In this document: one piece after another, positions 1 to 11,740 of the stretch
Numbering within the stretch: position 1 is the first letter of the stretch
Layout of the letters: the number at the start of each line of letters is the position of its first letter
Assembly (NCBI GenBank): GCA_900239685.1
Contig: OENT01000564.1
Location: 1 to 64,000 of the forward strand
Origin: Rotaria macrura
Taxonomy: Eukaryota; Rotifera; Eurotatoria; Philodinida; Philodinidae
DNA: 64,000 bases
Direction of reading: 5' to 3'
Notes under the pieces: generated by a model
What the model saw: the letters and a program-made list of their open reading frames with translations, nothing else
What the model was told of the DNA's origin: nothing
Database searches by the model: none
Made by a program: the position numbers and the translations under genes

Positions 1-55
1 CCGCTCGCCAAATAGGCTTTTAGTGCGGTGACCGCCGCCGTCACAATTTTCTACC

Positions 56-655
56 TTACGTCATCTTTTCCCCCGTCCGCACCTCCTTTTTCAGGTGCGG
101 TGCACGTCTCTGTTGTTTATATTCAAATACAGTTTCTTTGATATTATTATGCACTGGCTTAGTTTGCACATTTATGTTAATCGCTTTTCGCCATCTATCT
201 CTATCCTGAGTTAGACTTCTCCAGTTTCTAATGTGAAGTGCATCGATACCGAGCATGACTTTATCCACCCACCTTTTCCATATTCCAATACTATCTGGCC
301 TTTTTTCGCCATGTAAGTATGAAAACATGGTCGTTTTAATTAGTGATCCTTGATTGTCATCGTATACAGCTCTATTCACACGCCCGAACCATCTCAGTCG
401 GTTTCTACGCATGATGTCTTCAATCGGTGGTTGCCCAGTGATTTCCAGTAGTTTGTCATTTGACATTCTTTCGCCTAAGTTTACTCCTATGATTGAGCAT
501 TAACATCTCGTAGAAAAACTTGTTATTCTACGCTATTGAGTTGTTGTAAGCGACCAAACTTCGCTTCCATATAATAAGACTAAAAATACACATGCTCTGA
601 AAATTTGGAGTCTTGATACTATTGGAACTGATTTTCTATGCCAAATTGAATATCG
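56..655 (-). pseudogene. Decayed LINE (non-LTR retrotransposon) reverse transcriptase, C-terminal tail
   Basis: Minus-strand frame matching the end of a LINE ORF2. An LLYGSEVWSLT block (the usual LLYGsE-W-LT motif after the RT core) is followed downstream by RRNRLRWFGRVNR, W-RWVDKV and DRDRWRKA, the typical tail of jockey/CR1-type RTs. The frame is open from about 655 to 56 except for two in-frame stops, at 533-535 (TAG) and 500-502 (TAA), so it cannot make a full protein. The catalytic palm is absent. The upstream end is cut at about 656, where the inverted-repeat element at 658-3308 begins, so that element may have inserted into the LINE. Clade assignment is uncertain; the RT-tail identity is fairly secure. 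Confidence 0.8.
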
Positions 656-2415
656 TACTCTCTAAAAAAAGTTCGTTTCCTAAAGAACCCAAACCGGTTC
701 GGAAACCTGGAAAGGTTTGCGAGAGGGTTTGCGGGATTTTCAAACGTTTTCGAATATACCTTTTAGGTTTCCGAGACCTCGGAAACCCTGTGGTTCCCTA
801 CAATACCGAATCCAATGCCTTTGAGGTTTTCTGGAATACCTTTTTCTTATCGTCGAAAATCAAACCCTGTCCTCGGAAACTGTTAGGGTACTGTAGGAAA
901 CCAATATTACTAGAAAAACTGAGCTGGTATCCGAATGGGTTTGGGAGAATACCTTTCCGGTTTCCGAAGTGATTCATCGCCAACTTTTTAGGTTTCCAAG
1001 CGTACTGAGTGCCGAAAAAGTATACTAGAATACCGAGATCGGTTTCCATGTGTTCTTGAATCTGTTAAAGGTTTCCACAGTTATAATACACTTGAATGTT
1101 TCACAAAACAGCTCATAAAAAGTGTTAAAAATATCTCAGAAAAACGTTTAGGCTATGAAATTTTCGTTTCAAATCTTCATTGCCGCCCATTTTCGGTATC
1201 TTTAGTTCAATTGAAATTGCTCTTTTAGTGTTTATAACGAGCTTAATTACGAGTCACACACTTATTCATCCCTTTTTCGAAACCTGAAAGAACCCTATAG
1301 TTTTGAAATCATATTATTCAATCTTAAAATTCATAAGAATTCTGAATTTTGGATTATTCATGATAAAAGATAAATTAAGATTTTTGGACAAATAAATATA
1401 CTTAGGAAAACACTTATGTGATTCTGTCTTTATCCATTGAATTTCTAAACGATGGAAACTCTACACAGCCATAAGAGTCCTAAAGACTTATACTGGATTC
1501 GACTGAAGAAATTCTGCAATAGAGTCATAAATATCACTGTCTGATTCCTTGGGAAATAAAATGACTGAAGCAGACAGAAATCACATAAAAAGCTCCTCCT
1601 TAGGCACACATCCTGAGATGCAATGTAAATTAGGATGAATAAATAACACTGGTGAGTTCCATTTAACAAGCGGAAACCTGATGAATTATTCCCAAATCGT
1701 AAAACCAACCAAATGAAAAAAATCCACCAAGCAATATATCTGATGATCACGAAAATACAACAAACGGTAGCTTTTTCTTAAACCTTTACATTTTTTGATC
1801 AAAATAATAACAGCACTTCACGACAGAAAATTCGAATGCTTTATTACATTTTCGATCCGAGCTTCCATTCGTCAGAAAGTGGGACAATCGGAAATTCAAT
1901 TGCTGAAAAGTAAGATTTTTTATCTTAACTCCTGTGTCTATTTTGATGGAACTTTGCGATAGGTCATCGGGGCCCAGGAATTCGAATCCGTTATTACTTT
2001 TCTCTAATTGTACTTGTATTCGTCAGCAACGCAGCTCTTTGTGTGAGCTTTTTCTCGTCGTTTAAACATAAGTTGTTAATAAGGGGCTTATTTAATCGGG
2101 GCGATGAGCAAATACTAATATCTTATAAAAGCGTAATATTTATTGCGGCAGAATAGTATAATATTGGAAATTTTGGTGGATGTGGATGACTTGCTTTTCT
2201 TGTAAGTTATTATTGAATGATGCACTTCGTTACACGACTGCTTAAAAAGTGATTTGTATTTTCTATATTCTGGGAAAATACGTGTCACTTTTTATGGTAT
2301 GAATCATTAGATCGGTTATGTGTATTTGAGTATTTTCACTTAATACTTCTGTCTCTTGAAGTCATTTATCAAATCATTCGAAGAGAAAATCATTTCTCTT
2401 TTATTTGTGCCTTAG

Positions 2416-2742
2416 CTCCAAGATATAATGACGAATTCATAATGGTGAGTTCGATATTAATGCTTTTAAGCTGATCAACTGTTTGTTTCTATTTAGATCC
2501 AACGACAGATGAAAAAATAATAATGGTGAGTTCGATTTTGACAGTTGAAACCTTATGAACTGTTTCATTTCTATTTAGATCCAACAACAGATGAAGAAAT
2601 ATTAATGGTAAGTTCGATTTTAATACTTTCCAGCTGATCAACTGTTCAATTTCTATTTAGATTTAGCGACAGATGAACTTAGAGTAAGGGTAAGTTTGAT
2701 TTTGAAAGTTGAAAACTTATGAACTTTTTCATTTCTATTTAG
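2416..2742 (+). repeat. Tandem 82-bp units, each a 29-nt block plus a 53-nt intron-like block
   Basis: Four 29-nt blocks (2416-2444, 2497-2525, 2579-2607, 2661-2689) are each followed by a 52-53 nt block that begins GTGAGT or GTAAGT and ends TTCTATTTAG (2445-2496, 2526-2578, 2608-2660, 2690-2742). The intron-like blocks alternate between two sub-types: one contains AGCTGATCAACTG, the other TTGAAA-CTTATGAACT. The array is therefore a duplicated dimer of about 164 bp. The last three 29-nt blocks share the core ACAGATGAA. A 29-nt exon is not a multiple of three, and concatenating the blocks meets stops in every frame, so this is either a decayed gene part or a non-coding splice-signal array. Confidence 0.7.
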
Positions 2743-3162
2743 ATTCAACATCCCGAGTCGGTGGTTTTATGAACCAGATGCTGCAGGAACTGCTGGAGAA
2801 GATGTGGTATAGGACCGTATACTGTAGAAAAGCACATGAAATCGGTGGTAAATTGCGAGTGGTACATATGCCGACAACTTTGACAAGTTTTTGTAGTGGT
2901 TTCTACCAACTTGCTATGTTTTACAGCAAGAGTCGGTGGAAATCATTGGAGAAACTTATGTAAAGTTTCCCGCGGAGTGGTGCTGCTAGATTTAGCGATC
3001 ATTCAAGTGTTCCTGGAGGATACACTTACTTGCCCTCATCTTTATTGTCTGTCCTGACAGGATCCGGCGTGCAGAACGATCGACCTAGTTTATGGCGATC
3101 CGGTGGTTCTCATTTGAGATCGGGAGCAATGCAACGTCGGAAACCTTTAATCCGCTGCTGAG
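2743..3162 (+). pseudogene. Unrecognised reading frame inside the 658-3308 element, interrupted by one stop
   Basis: After the last intron-like block a frame runs STSRVGGFMNQMLQ... to a TAA at 2961-2963. The same frame continues as SFPRSGAARFSDHSS... to a TGA at 3160-3162. The second half is rich in Ser, Gly and Arg. No domain was recognised. It may be the last exon of a decayed transposon gene or a captured fragment. The in-frame stop argues that it is not functional, and its coding nature is uncertain. Confidence 0.3.
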
Positions 3163-3310
3163 GTTGATATGCGAACGAAATTTTCATTTCCTTTTTTGGT
3201 TTTCGAAGTCTCGGAAACCCTGTCTCGGGAACCCTTAAAGGGTTTCAGATAGTAACAAACTCGGAAACCCCCTCCGGGTTTTATGGGATACGGATTTTTT
3301 TTAGAGAGTA

Positions 3311-5182
3311 CAAATGTTACATTATCCAAATTAGGAAAGTCCTTGATAACTTTCTTATTAATTGATCAAATCTTGATAAAAATATCATATTCGTGATCAG
3401 CGCGACGAGCTCTATAGGAACATGTCTAAGAAATTAGAATCCAACACAAAAAATTTCAATCCTTGAGGGGGACCCCATCAGACCCAAAAAATTAAAAAGT
3501 CAAATTTCAATGTTTTGACTCGACAGAAAGACATAGTGTGCTACCCTGATTAATAATTAAAATGAAATCCGAAATAAATCTCGTCAAACGAAAAGTAGTG
3601 AAACTAAGACTCTTCCTTTGAGTCAAAAATCAAGAAAATGATCGGCTTTTATTGATTACTTTGACCGATAAGGCTTTCTCTTACTTGGCGTTGGTGGACA
3701 AACATGTTCATTACCCATTGACAATGGATAGCAAACAAGATAGTCATAGCATAGTGTATGATAAAGACGAATGCGATCACGTGCATAACATACATTTTTT
3801 TGGAGATGCACATGAAACTAGTTCAAAACAAGTCAATGAAAGATCGGCACAAATACTATTATCTCTATGGTTTATTGTATGCAAACATCCACATCAACTA
3901 TTCATTGAACACCGATCATATTGAGACATTCCATGACACGATAGCAAACACGAATGCATTGGAATAGTTACAACCGATGATAATTGAAAACATCTGATGA
4001 AAACGAGAATTAAACCTGATAAACTGAAATACATATTAATTGAGAACAATAGAGAAGTACGGAAAACGTACACCGATAGAAATATACCTGAAAAAAATGA
4101 CGGTCAAAGAATGAAAGCTTCACATGTTGATGAAAATCGATTCGAAGTAAGTAAGAATCCTCATGCTTTCATTTCAATAAAGAAAGTAATGCTTTTCACA
4201 ATATGCTTCCAAAAATAGAAATTCAATACCACTGTTTTTCCCTCTCTGTGGTGCTGCACGTGAAAGAGAAATTGATTATGCACTTATTTCATAAAGCGAA
4301 GGGCGGATGCTACAAAGCTTCATTGTCATTATGCAAGAATATGCATCAGTCATTGTTTGGTATGCAGAAAACTAATTAAAAAAGAATTGATTTTACAGTC
4401 AACGAATGATAGATAAATATTGAGATATATCAAGCTTTTATCGAAACCTTTTCGAATGTTTACGCTAGTCACGACATATGTCTACACCTTAGTAGGCCTT
4501 CGAATACTGAGCCTTTTGCTAAAAACCTTGTACTTTACTCAATTTGGTGTGGGAGAACTGCAAAATGCCTACCATGAACGTTTCAATGTTATAAAAGTAG
4601 CACAATGAAAGAATAAAACGACACCAGCGATACTTTAACTTTTCGCAAGTGCTTCATGAAAAAAACTCGTATTGATTCCAATTTTTCAGCTAACATTCAT
4701 ATATAATTTTTACTTGGAAAAATATGAATAGTCCTATATAGTGATTATTAGTTAGTGCAATCTCGATCGATGAAGAAGTGTCGCTTACTCTTGATCAGAT
4801 GGACTTTAGCCTACGAGGATTCCATTTTCGGCTTAGACACAAAACAAACCATGCAATCTGTTTCTATTGTGCTCTTCTATGAAAACTTGTCTTTCTCTCT
4901 GTTAGGAAACTCTCGACAGTTTAAGCAGTATTTTGCTACGATGGTTTGATTAATCAGAGTTTGACTGTAAGTCGAACGATAGTCATAGTTTTTTCATCTA
5001 AAAGTTGATCCTAGCAAATATCAAGTCAAATAAGTAAAAATCTGAAACGCTTTAATGCACAAACAAGTAAGAGAAACATGAAAATGAAATGCTCATCGTA
5101 GACATTTCTGTATTCAAAGATCTATTGATTATTGTTATATTGATCTTTCATCGGCTTTAAGTGTTGGCAATATCAAGAATAT
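3311..5182. other. Gene-poor stretch
   Basis: Only short, unsupported open frames occur here (for example 3997-4218 on the plus strand, 73 codons, Lys/Asn-rich). None has a recognisable motif or convincing splice context. The first bases could continue the LINE remnant interrupted at 656, but the translation is not clearly RT-like. Confidence 0.4.
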
Positions 5183-6844
5183 TTATCCATTCATCATGAT
5201 ATCGAGCGCGCGTGATAAATATCCATTTCGATAGTGGATTTCATTTTGAATTAAATTGATTACATCGCCAACAATGTCATTCACATGTACTTGTGTTGCT
5301 CTTTCACGTGAACAATCATCATCTTTATCACCCGGACTCCAGAGTGCATATTGCAAATTAAATACTTCAGCCCAACGTCGAAAGTTGAACGAAAGCAAAC
5401 GACAACCGGGTGGATCGATTTCGTAAAGAATCGCACCTGGTCGCATGAAAATCGCATTCGATAAACCTGCTCCATGGACTCCGATAAGTAGACGAGTCGA
5501 TCGTGCCATACGTGCTGTCTCATACAAATCATCATTGAAATCGAATTGTTTCGACCAAACTCGTAGATAAGGATTACTATGATCTGGAAATGCTTTCAAC
5601 AATGCTTGCACTAGTTCATTTGCATTAGTTAGTTCCCGACGGCCCGTACCAGCTCGATTCAGAACAACAATCCATTCTCCTGTAAATGTTGTTTCTCTAG
5701 ATGATGTGTTCATCGATTGATATTGACACTCGCTATAGCAATAGGGAATATCTTCTAATTGATGACTGTCTTTCAATTGTTTTTGAATTGGTGTTAGTTC
5801 GAATTTCGAAGGTAATTCAAAATTGTTCAATATCCATTCTGAATAGGTCAGATAGGCTCGTCGATAATGCCGTACATCGAACGGATATTGTAGTTGTGGC
5901 CTCCTCGGTTCATAGTGAATGCCCCAAGCAGCTGATCGTTTGTATTGTAATCCGGTAAAGACCAGACGCTTGAACATAATCGTGGCTTGATTAAACGATT
6001 CATACGTTATTAAAGGATACAGTGAGAACATGGCAAAGAGCACTTTACTCCATCGAATTGTATGTTCATAAGTTCCGTCTGAAAGTCGGTTCATTGGTTG
6101 CCACTTATTCTCGCCATGGCTAGTATGCATTAGTGATGAATAATAAAGTTGAATCTTACTCGGATCAACAAACATCGGATGAGATTGATATTCGGAGAGA
6201 GTCCAATACAAGGGACCACATCTTTCAAGAAATCCATGAGCATAATTAAAGTCTGGTGCACCACCTACATGAACGGGTTGTGTTAAGATAGCTGAAACGG
6301 TGAGCTGTTTTATCAATGCTACGTCGTCAACAATTTGAATTCGGATTTCCCCATGCGTTGACATGAATTGATTTCGGCTCATTGCCTTCTTTTCTGATCG
6401 ATGACGAAAATAAATGTAAGTGTTGTTGGCTGAGATGAAATATATATTAGTTAGAGAACAGTATTCATGACTATTGGGTTCTTTCGCTGATGTATCGGAA
6501 CATTTCCAAGAGGAATGCGGATAATTGTCGAAACTTTCTTTTTTAGTCCATTGTATGTAGTTTTTGCTGAATGGTTCAATGGAATACTTTCCATTGATTA
6601 ACCGAACTCTTGTGGTGGTGTTTCCTCGGATTGATTGAATCAATTTCAGATAGGAATCACGGTTGTGTGAAAGAAATGGAGATGTCCAGGTATCATTCGT
6701 ACGACTGCTTATGGATTCATGGTTTTTTTCAGTGTAAGTGATGGTTGGTAAATTACATGTCAGCACTATCGGGTAGTATTGATAAGTAATAAATAAAAGA
6801 CCAAAAGAGAAAAGAAAAATGGGAAGTAACGTTTTGTGATTCAT
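5183..6844 (-). CDS. GT61-family glycosyltransferase, type II membrane protein (EOGT/POMGNT2-like fold)
   Basis: An intronless 553-codon frame starting at ATG 6844-6842. Residues about 6-27 form a hydrophobic signal anchor after a short MNHKT cytoplasmic end, as in Golgi/ER glycosyltransferases. The C-terminal half carries GT61 (DUF563) hallmarks: WIVVLNRAGTGRRELTN, then LIGVHGAGLSNAIFM (about 453-467; the family's G-HGAGL-N nucleotide-sugar-binding motif), then ILYEIDPPGC. Earlier, VHVGGAPDFNYAHGFLERCG matches the start of the lumenal domain, and several N-x-S/T sites lie in the stem. The family transfers GlcNAc or Xyl from nucleotide sugars to glycoproteins or glycans; the substrate here cannot be read from sequence. 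The lack of introns differs from most neighbours and may reflect retroposition, transfer or simple intron loss. Family assignment is strong; ortholog assignment is not made. Confidence 0.88.
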   Translation of the reverse strand: MNHKTLLPIFLFSFGLLFITYQYYPIVLTCNLPTITYTEKNHESISSRTNDTWTSPFLSHNRDSYLKLIQSIRGNTTTRVRLINGKYSIEPFSKNYIQWTKKESFDNYPHSSWKCSDTSAKEPNSHEYCSLTNIYFISANNTYIYFRHRSEKKAMSRNQFMSTHGEIRIQIVDDVALIKQLTVSAILTQPVHVGGAPDFNYAHGFLERCGPLYWTLSEYQSHPMFVDPSKIQLYYSSLMHTSHGENKWQPMNRLSDGTYEHTIRWSKVLFAMFSLYPLITYESFNQATIMFKRLVFTGLQYKRSAAWGIHYEPRRPQLQYPFDVRHYRRAYLTYSEWILNNFELPSKFELTPIQKQLKDSHQLEDIPYCYSECQYQSMNTSSRETTFTGEWIVVLNRAGTGRRELTNANELVQALLKAFPDHSNPYLRVWSKQFDFNDDLYETARMARSTRLLIGVHGAGLSNAIFMRPGAILYEIDPPGCRLLSFNFRRWAEVFNLQYALWSPGDKDDDCSRERATQVHVNDIVGDVINLIQNEIHYRNGYLSRALDIMMNG

Positions 6845-9800
6845 GAATTGGATGTACGTATGTTACCGATTTAATCAATTTTTGAGTTTGTAAAATTTGT
6901 TGTGTTGAGAATAGCAAGAATAGGAGGAAAGCGATGAGGGTTTCTTATTGTTCAGTGGCTCGATATAAGTACGTACGCGTAAAGAGTTATGGGTAGATTC
7001 TTCTAACTTTGATGCTGATCCATTTTCAAATTCTCTGAACTTTGTTTCCAATATTCAACTAGACTTGGCTCACGTGTGCACTCGATGGTTGAATTGAACT
7101 GATGGTTTATCTTGTTAGTAATATTCTTTCAACTAACGTCCAATGTTTTCTCAACTTCGGCTTTCCGATTAGTTCATAGTGTGATTTTAATATTGTTCCT
7201 GGCTTGAGTTTCCTATAAAATAAAGAACGATTAAAGGATCACTTTCTCTCAATAATCTTTTTTTTTGTGAAACACATTGCAAACACTTTGTGTTGAGCTG
7301 TTCAATGAGGTTTTTCTGATAGAAAATTTCCTATGGCAGTGTTCCTTTTCTTTTGAGACGTAACGTTGATACAATGTTGATGATTTAGAAGTTCGTCTTA
7401 TTCGTGTCAAAATGATCGTAAGAGTAGAGTTTGACTTTTTGAACTAGGTTTTAAGTTTTCATATACTCTTATTTTCAACATGAGAAAATGTCGTGGTATT
7501 TGAAAATCATACTTACAGGTGTGTTGATTCTCGTATTCCAGTATCGGTGTAGGTGTCAGTTTTTCTCGAAAACCTAAACGTATCGTTGAAATGAGACCTA
7601 CATGCACACTCCCACGCTCACGTCTATCATGTATTAATTTCACTGAGAAAGATCGTTTAGAAAACTGAAAGAGTTGACCGGAAATAGGAAATATGCATCA
7701 GATGATTATGTCTAATAATACTAAAGTTTGCTGTATTTCCCTCTAATCCCTAAGCAGATAAAATAGAAAACGTTTTTGAAGGCTGTAGATATGCACATCA
7801 CGGATGTATGGTGACTGGCACACTGTGAAAGTGGAAATCAGTCGCTGAAAAATCAATTCTTCTGTTTTTTAATGTGTTAATGACTGGCAATCGAATGTTC
7901 GATGTTGGGCATGTATAATCGTTTTTCCAAACGTTCGATGGCTTAAGTGACAATTGGTGTAAACGCGTTGATTTAAAATGACTTGCCAGTGCAAGCCTTA
8001 GGTCGAATAGATACGGTCGTAGATGGAGAAAACGTACACGTATACTATCGTTTTAAATTTTTGACAGCCCTAGGTCACCGTAAATGCACAAGTTGTTGTA
8101 CATTGTACAATGACAAAATCTTGCCATGTTGCAAATGGCTAATTACGCCAGTTCACAGTCGCGCACTTGAATATTCATGTGCCTGCTAAATTTAGTTTAC
8201 ACCATGCTGTAAACTGACTTACATGTGCTGTATAGAACAAGGAGAACATATTAACTTATACCACCGTTAAAAACGTTTCATGGTTTCCTTGGGATTAAGT
8301 GTCAGAAAAATTTTAAAGAAAATTATTATCTTACATGTGGAGGATGCGTCAATGTATTGAAGGAAATTCAAATAATAAATTAACGTGAGATAGAGGCAGA
8401 AAACTGACTTGTTAAAGACTGTTAACTAACAACTATGGATCAATCGATCTTGCATAGAAGAAATCGATATCGAATTAGAATTAGAATTTGCTAGGTTTTT
8501 GTCTAATCAGCACATCGTACAGATCCTATTCAAGTCTTTTTTGATAGTTTTGTTTTAGATTTCGTTATTATATTAATAAGCTACTTACTAAAATGAAATT
8601 AATGAAATGAAACATTTTTAAAAGTATTTCTACTCTTTCTTAAGAAACTTATTGCCTATGTAACACTCTTTGCTTGTTTTATCAAATCATTTTCGTTTCT
8701 AGCTTTTCATTAAGGTAGCCTTATTTCTTTTATTCTGTTCTTTATTTCGCTTGAGTTGTTCTCTTATACTTTATATTTCTCTCGATTCACCTACTATTAG
8801 GGTTAGATGTGCTCCCTTCTTTTTATTCATAAAATCAAATCTTATCATACTAATACAATCAAAACAACCGCGAGAGAGAAAAACGAGACATCAAACATTT
8901 GTACACATCTCTCTCTGGAAGACAATATATATATGGATATCAATAGATGTTGTGAATGACTAGATGAAAGAAACGAATGAAACGAAAATACTTGATGTGA
9001 GGGCAGGCCCGTAACACCTACTGTATCTCCAACAGGCCTATAAAAAGTATGCGCACAATGTTGAATATAATAAAGCACATGCGAAAAATGATATGCTTCA
9101 ATGATTTGTACAAAAAGGATGCTGCGTAGTAAAACTACAAAATATCAAGAGGAGAGAGGGAATACGTTAAAAATAACTGATGAAAAATACGTGAACAGAT
9201 ATATTTTTCGTGCTCGCAAAAAGAAGAGAGAGAGAAAAAGAACAGAAAGAAGAAAATGGTGATAATGAAAGTGATAGCTCCCAGTTGTAGATGTATAAAT
9301 GGTGAACTCGTCGGAAGTTATAAACTGCTATATTTCATACTAATCCATAATATGTACTTTCACGGTGAAAATATCTCTTGTCTTTCTTTGCAATTGAATC
9401 ATTACGATAAGAAAATATAATGAAATAACCACACCCTCTTCAGTCCGTAACTACATGGAATTTCCTATCAAACCGTGTTTTTATAAGGCTTGACTGGAAA
9501 ACATTAGGAGAATACGAAAATCTTATACAATTTTAACAGAATCATGATTTTGTTCGCATCAATGGTTATTAGTTCTTCACACACAACTTTAGAATTTATC
9601 AAGAGCTAATCAAGATCTTTATATAAAACTAACTCTATAATCAGATAGAGTTTGAAATTCTCTACGACGATGCAGACATTGTTTTTACCTTGCTTTTTTT
9701 TGTAGAAATGAATTGAGGACAATGAAAACATCCTCATTAGGTGTTACACAATATCTTCCCTTCACGAAGTAAAGTAAAGCAGTCAACCTTTCTTTTCAAG

Positions 9801-11607
9801 TACATTAAAGTACGATATAATTACTTAAATTTATCGCTTGAAGTAAAATAAAATGCATGCTACTCACTGAGAAAGGAAATTAGAGCAGGATAAAATGACA
9901 TCGTGCAAAATGCGTATCTTTCTAGTTACGAACAAAAATCAAAACCTAGTTCAATCCTCCCCGGCTGTAAACGGCCGTATACTGACCTCAGAGGCATAAA
10001 ACGGTGCATGTATTTGGTAGCCGTTTATTATTGACATAAATGAATTCATACGATGAATTAATATTGTCGTAAATAGTTATTGTGAAAACTCAGCGTAGAC
10101 GTTCGTCGTAACTACACAAAAACTGACCCAATCAGATACAGTGATCGTAAGCGGTTACAGAAAAATACAACAATTTGCTCTCGCCATATTTGTTCGTAAG
10201 CGTTGATTTTTAGCAGTGACTAATTATTCTCTTCGAGTATATTACTAGAGACAAACAACTGATTTTTTAAAAATTGCCAATAGATTTCAAATTAAAGAAA
10301 TCAAAAAGTCAGTGAAATTAAAAATATCAATGGCTTGAGTAAATTAATAAAATCTTAAAATTATATTGTTAAAAATGTCAAGGCAGAATGAAGCAAAGTA
10401 AGTCAGATTTTCTTGATTTCTTTCAGAGAACAGCTGTTTCCTCCTGCCATGCTTCCTTCCCATTATTTTCTATATTCTGAGCTATTTCAACATTTCCCAG
10501 AAACATAGCTAGAGGTTATCGATGGTGAAGATTTCGAATCTGAGGTTGAATTCGACATCTGACCATAACTTTGATTAAGAAGTCAACCAAAAAGAAAGCA
10601 AAAGTTTCCTTTTTCGGCAAACGAAGACGTTCAGAGGGGAAGTATGATCTCACATAACGTTTGACCATAGGTAATGGGATCGAGCAATCCCATACTGGTA
10701 ATAGTTTTTCGAATTTTTATCGCCAGTTGTGCTCTGGAACGGTTTCTTTCAGATGGACAATGTCCATTTGTCCGAAAAGTCGATTTTAATGAGATAGCGA
10801 GTAGTTATTAGCTTCCTCCAAGAGGATCAGCGATGAACGGCTAGTGGCACATAAGAAAGTTTTATCTCAGTATTCCAAGAGGAAGGATCTGCACGAAAGT
10901 TTGAATATTTTTGGAGAATGGCATACCAAGGATCTATTTATCCATGATTTCTATTTAATATTCAGGCTTCGAGTAGACAACGACAATTCTAAACATAAGG
11001 AATAGGTCTCAGTATTTTTTCGCTTAGAATTTCTGATTGAGGACTCTTATGTCATGTATCAGACGATTTTTTCAAGGAAAATCTTCAAGAATCATTTGGA
11101 TCATAAGTAAAAGTCGATCATCGTATATGGCGTTTCTAGCTAATATAGAAACGGTTAGCCGACCATCTAGAAAAATCATAAAGAAAATTTTTGAGACTAA
11201 AGAAATGCATGGCAGTTATCTGTATATTACAGTAGATCTAACTGGTTTGAACATTGAATAAAGCTGGAAGAAAGCTAGAAAATGTTTTATAATGAATTCT
11301 AAGAATAAATACTCTGCAGGCATACAACATTTAGAAAATGCATTTCCCAAAAACGATGTCTTTGTGCCTTTCAAGTCAACACTACCTTTCAGAAAATCAA
11401 AAATAGCAGGAAAATCTTCATATCCTTCTAGTATCTGTGTGAACAGAAGATATCTAGAATGCCCTATGCAGCATGATGCAAGCATATAATCCGCTTTATG
11501 ATTTCTATGGGAAACGTTGATTGAAAAAATGAAGACCATTGCTAAAGGAGATCTAAAGTACGTCTAAACCATGAATAAACTGACACTTTAGTTCCCGACC
11601 TTTTTTT
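6845..11607. other. Long gene-poor region
   Basis: AT-rich sequence with no recognisable protein gene. It holds short A/T and GA-rich tracts (about 9210-9260), an ATATATAT run near 8927, and scattered CGTAA/GGCCGTA motifs at 9963-10180 that resemble motifs at 13905-14180. The possible exon at 7517-7664 is listed separately. Short overlapping frames on both strands at 11216-11539 lack any domain. Confidence 0.4.
7517..7664 (-). other. Possible orphan exon, unrecognised
   Basis: On the minus strand a CTTTCAG acceptor precedes 7664 and a GTAAGT donor follows 7517. Between them a frame reads through as SKRSFSVKLIHDRRERGSV... ending near LEYENQHT. Splice signals on both sides of an open frame are suggestive, but no partner exon and no homology were recognised. 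It lies upstream of the GT61 gene on the same strand, so a 5' untranslated exon of that gene is one alternative. Weak call. Confidence 0.22.
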
Positions 11608-11740
11608 CTCAGTACGCCAAAATCAGTACACCCTAATATAGTACGTTGAAATCAGTGCGTCCTAATCTAGTACGTCGAAATCAATAAAGCTGAATCTGTA
11701 TGCCTGTTCAAGGTTACCATGTCTCAACCTCACCTCGTAT

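Larger units (their letters stand above)
658..3308. mobile_element. Inverted-repeat DNA element (TIR CTCTCTAAAAAAA) flanked by TA
   Basis: CTCTCTAAAAAAA at 658 is mirrored by TTTTTTTAGAGAG ending at 3308, with TA directly outside each end (656-657 and 3309-3310), as expected for a TA target duplication. Both ends continue inward with many GGTTTCCGAG / GGAAACC motifs in opposite orientation (658-1075 and 3135-3300), giving long degenerate fold-back arms. The interior holds the 82-bp exon/intron-like array (2416-2760) and an open stretch at 2743-3162. No transposase with a DDE triad was recognised, so this looks non-autonomous. A shorter relative lies at 50085-50287. Confidence 0.6.

Noticed and set aside
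613..1049. Overlapping open frames on both strands (613-972 plus, 798-1049 minus)
   Set aside because: They lie in the GGTTTCC-rich inverted arm of the 658-3308 element; low-complexity mirror sequence opens both strands by chance.
1445..1750. Minus-strand 101-codon hydrophobic frame
   Set aside because: Inside the inverted-repeat element with no recognisable transmembrane family or splice context; T/A-rich sequence gives hydrophobic codons by chance.
3652..3967. Two overlapping plus-strand frames of 90 and 69 codons
   Set aside because: One begins with TTG rather than ATG, neither has a motif, and composition is that of AT-rich spacer.
11216..11539. Minus-strand frame of 107 codons with an opposed plus-strand frame at 11292-11489
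   Set aside because: No motif, no splice context, overlapping frames on both strands; treated as chance.
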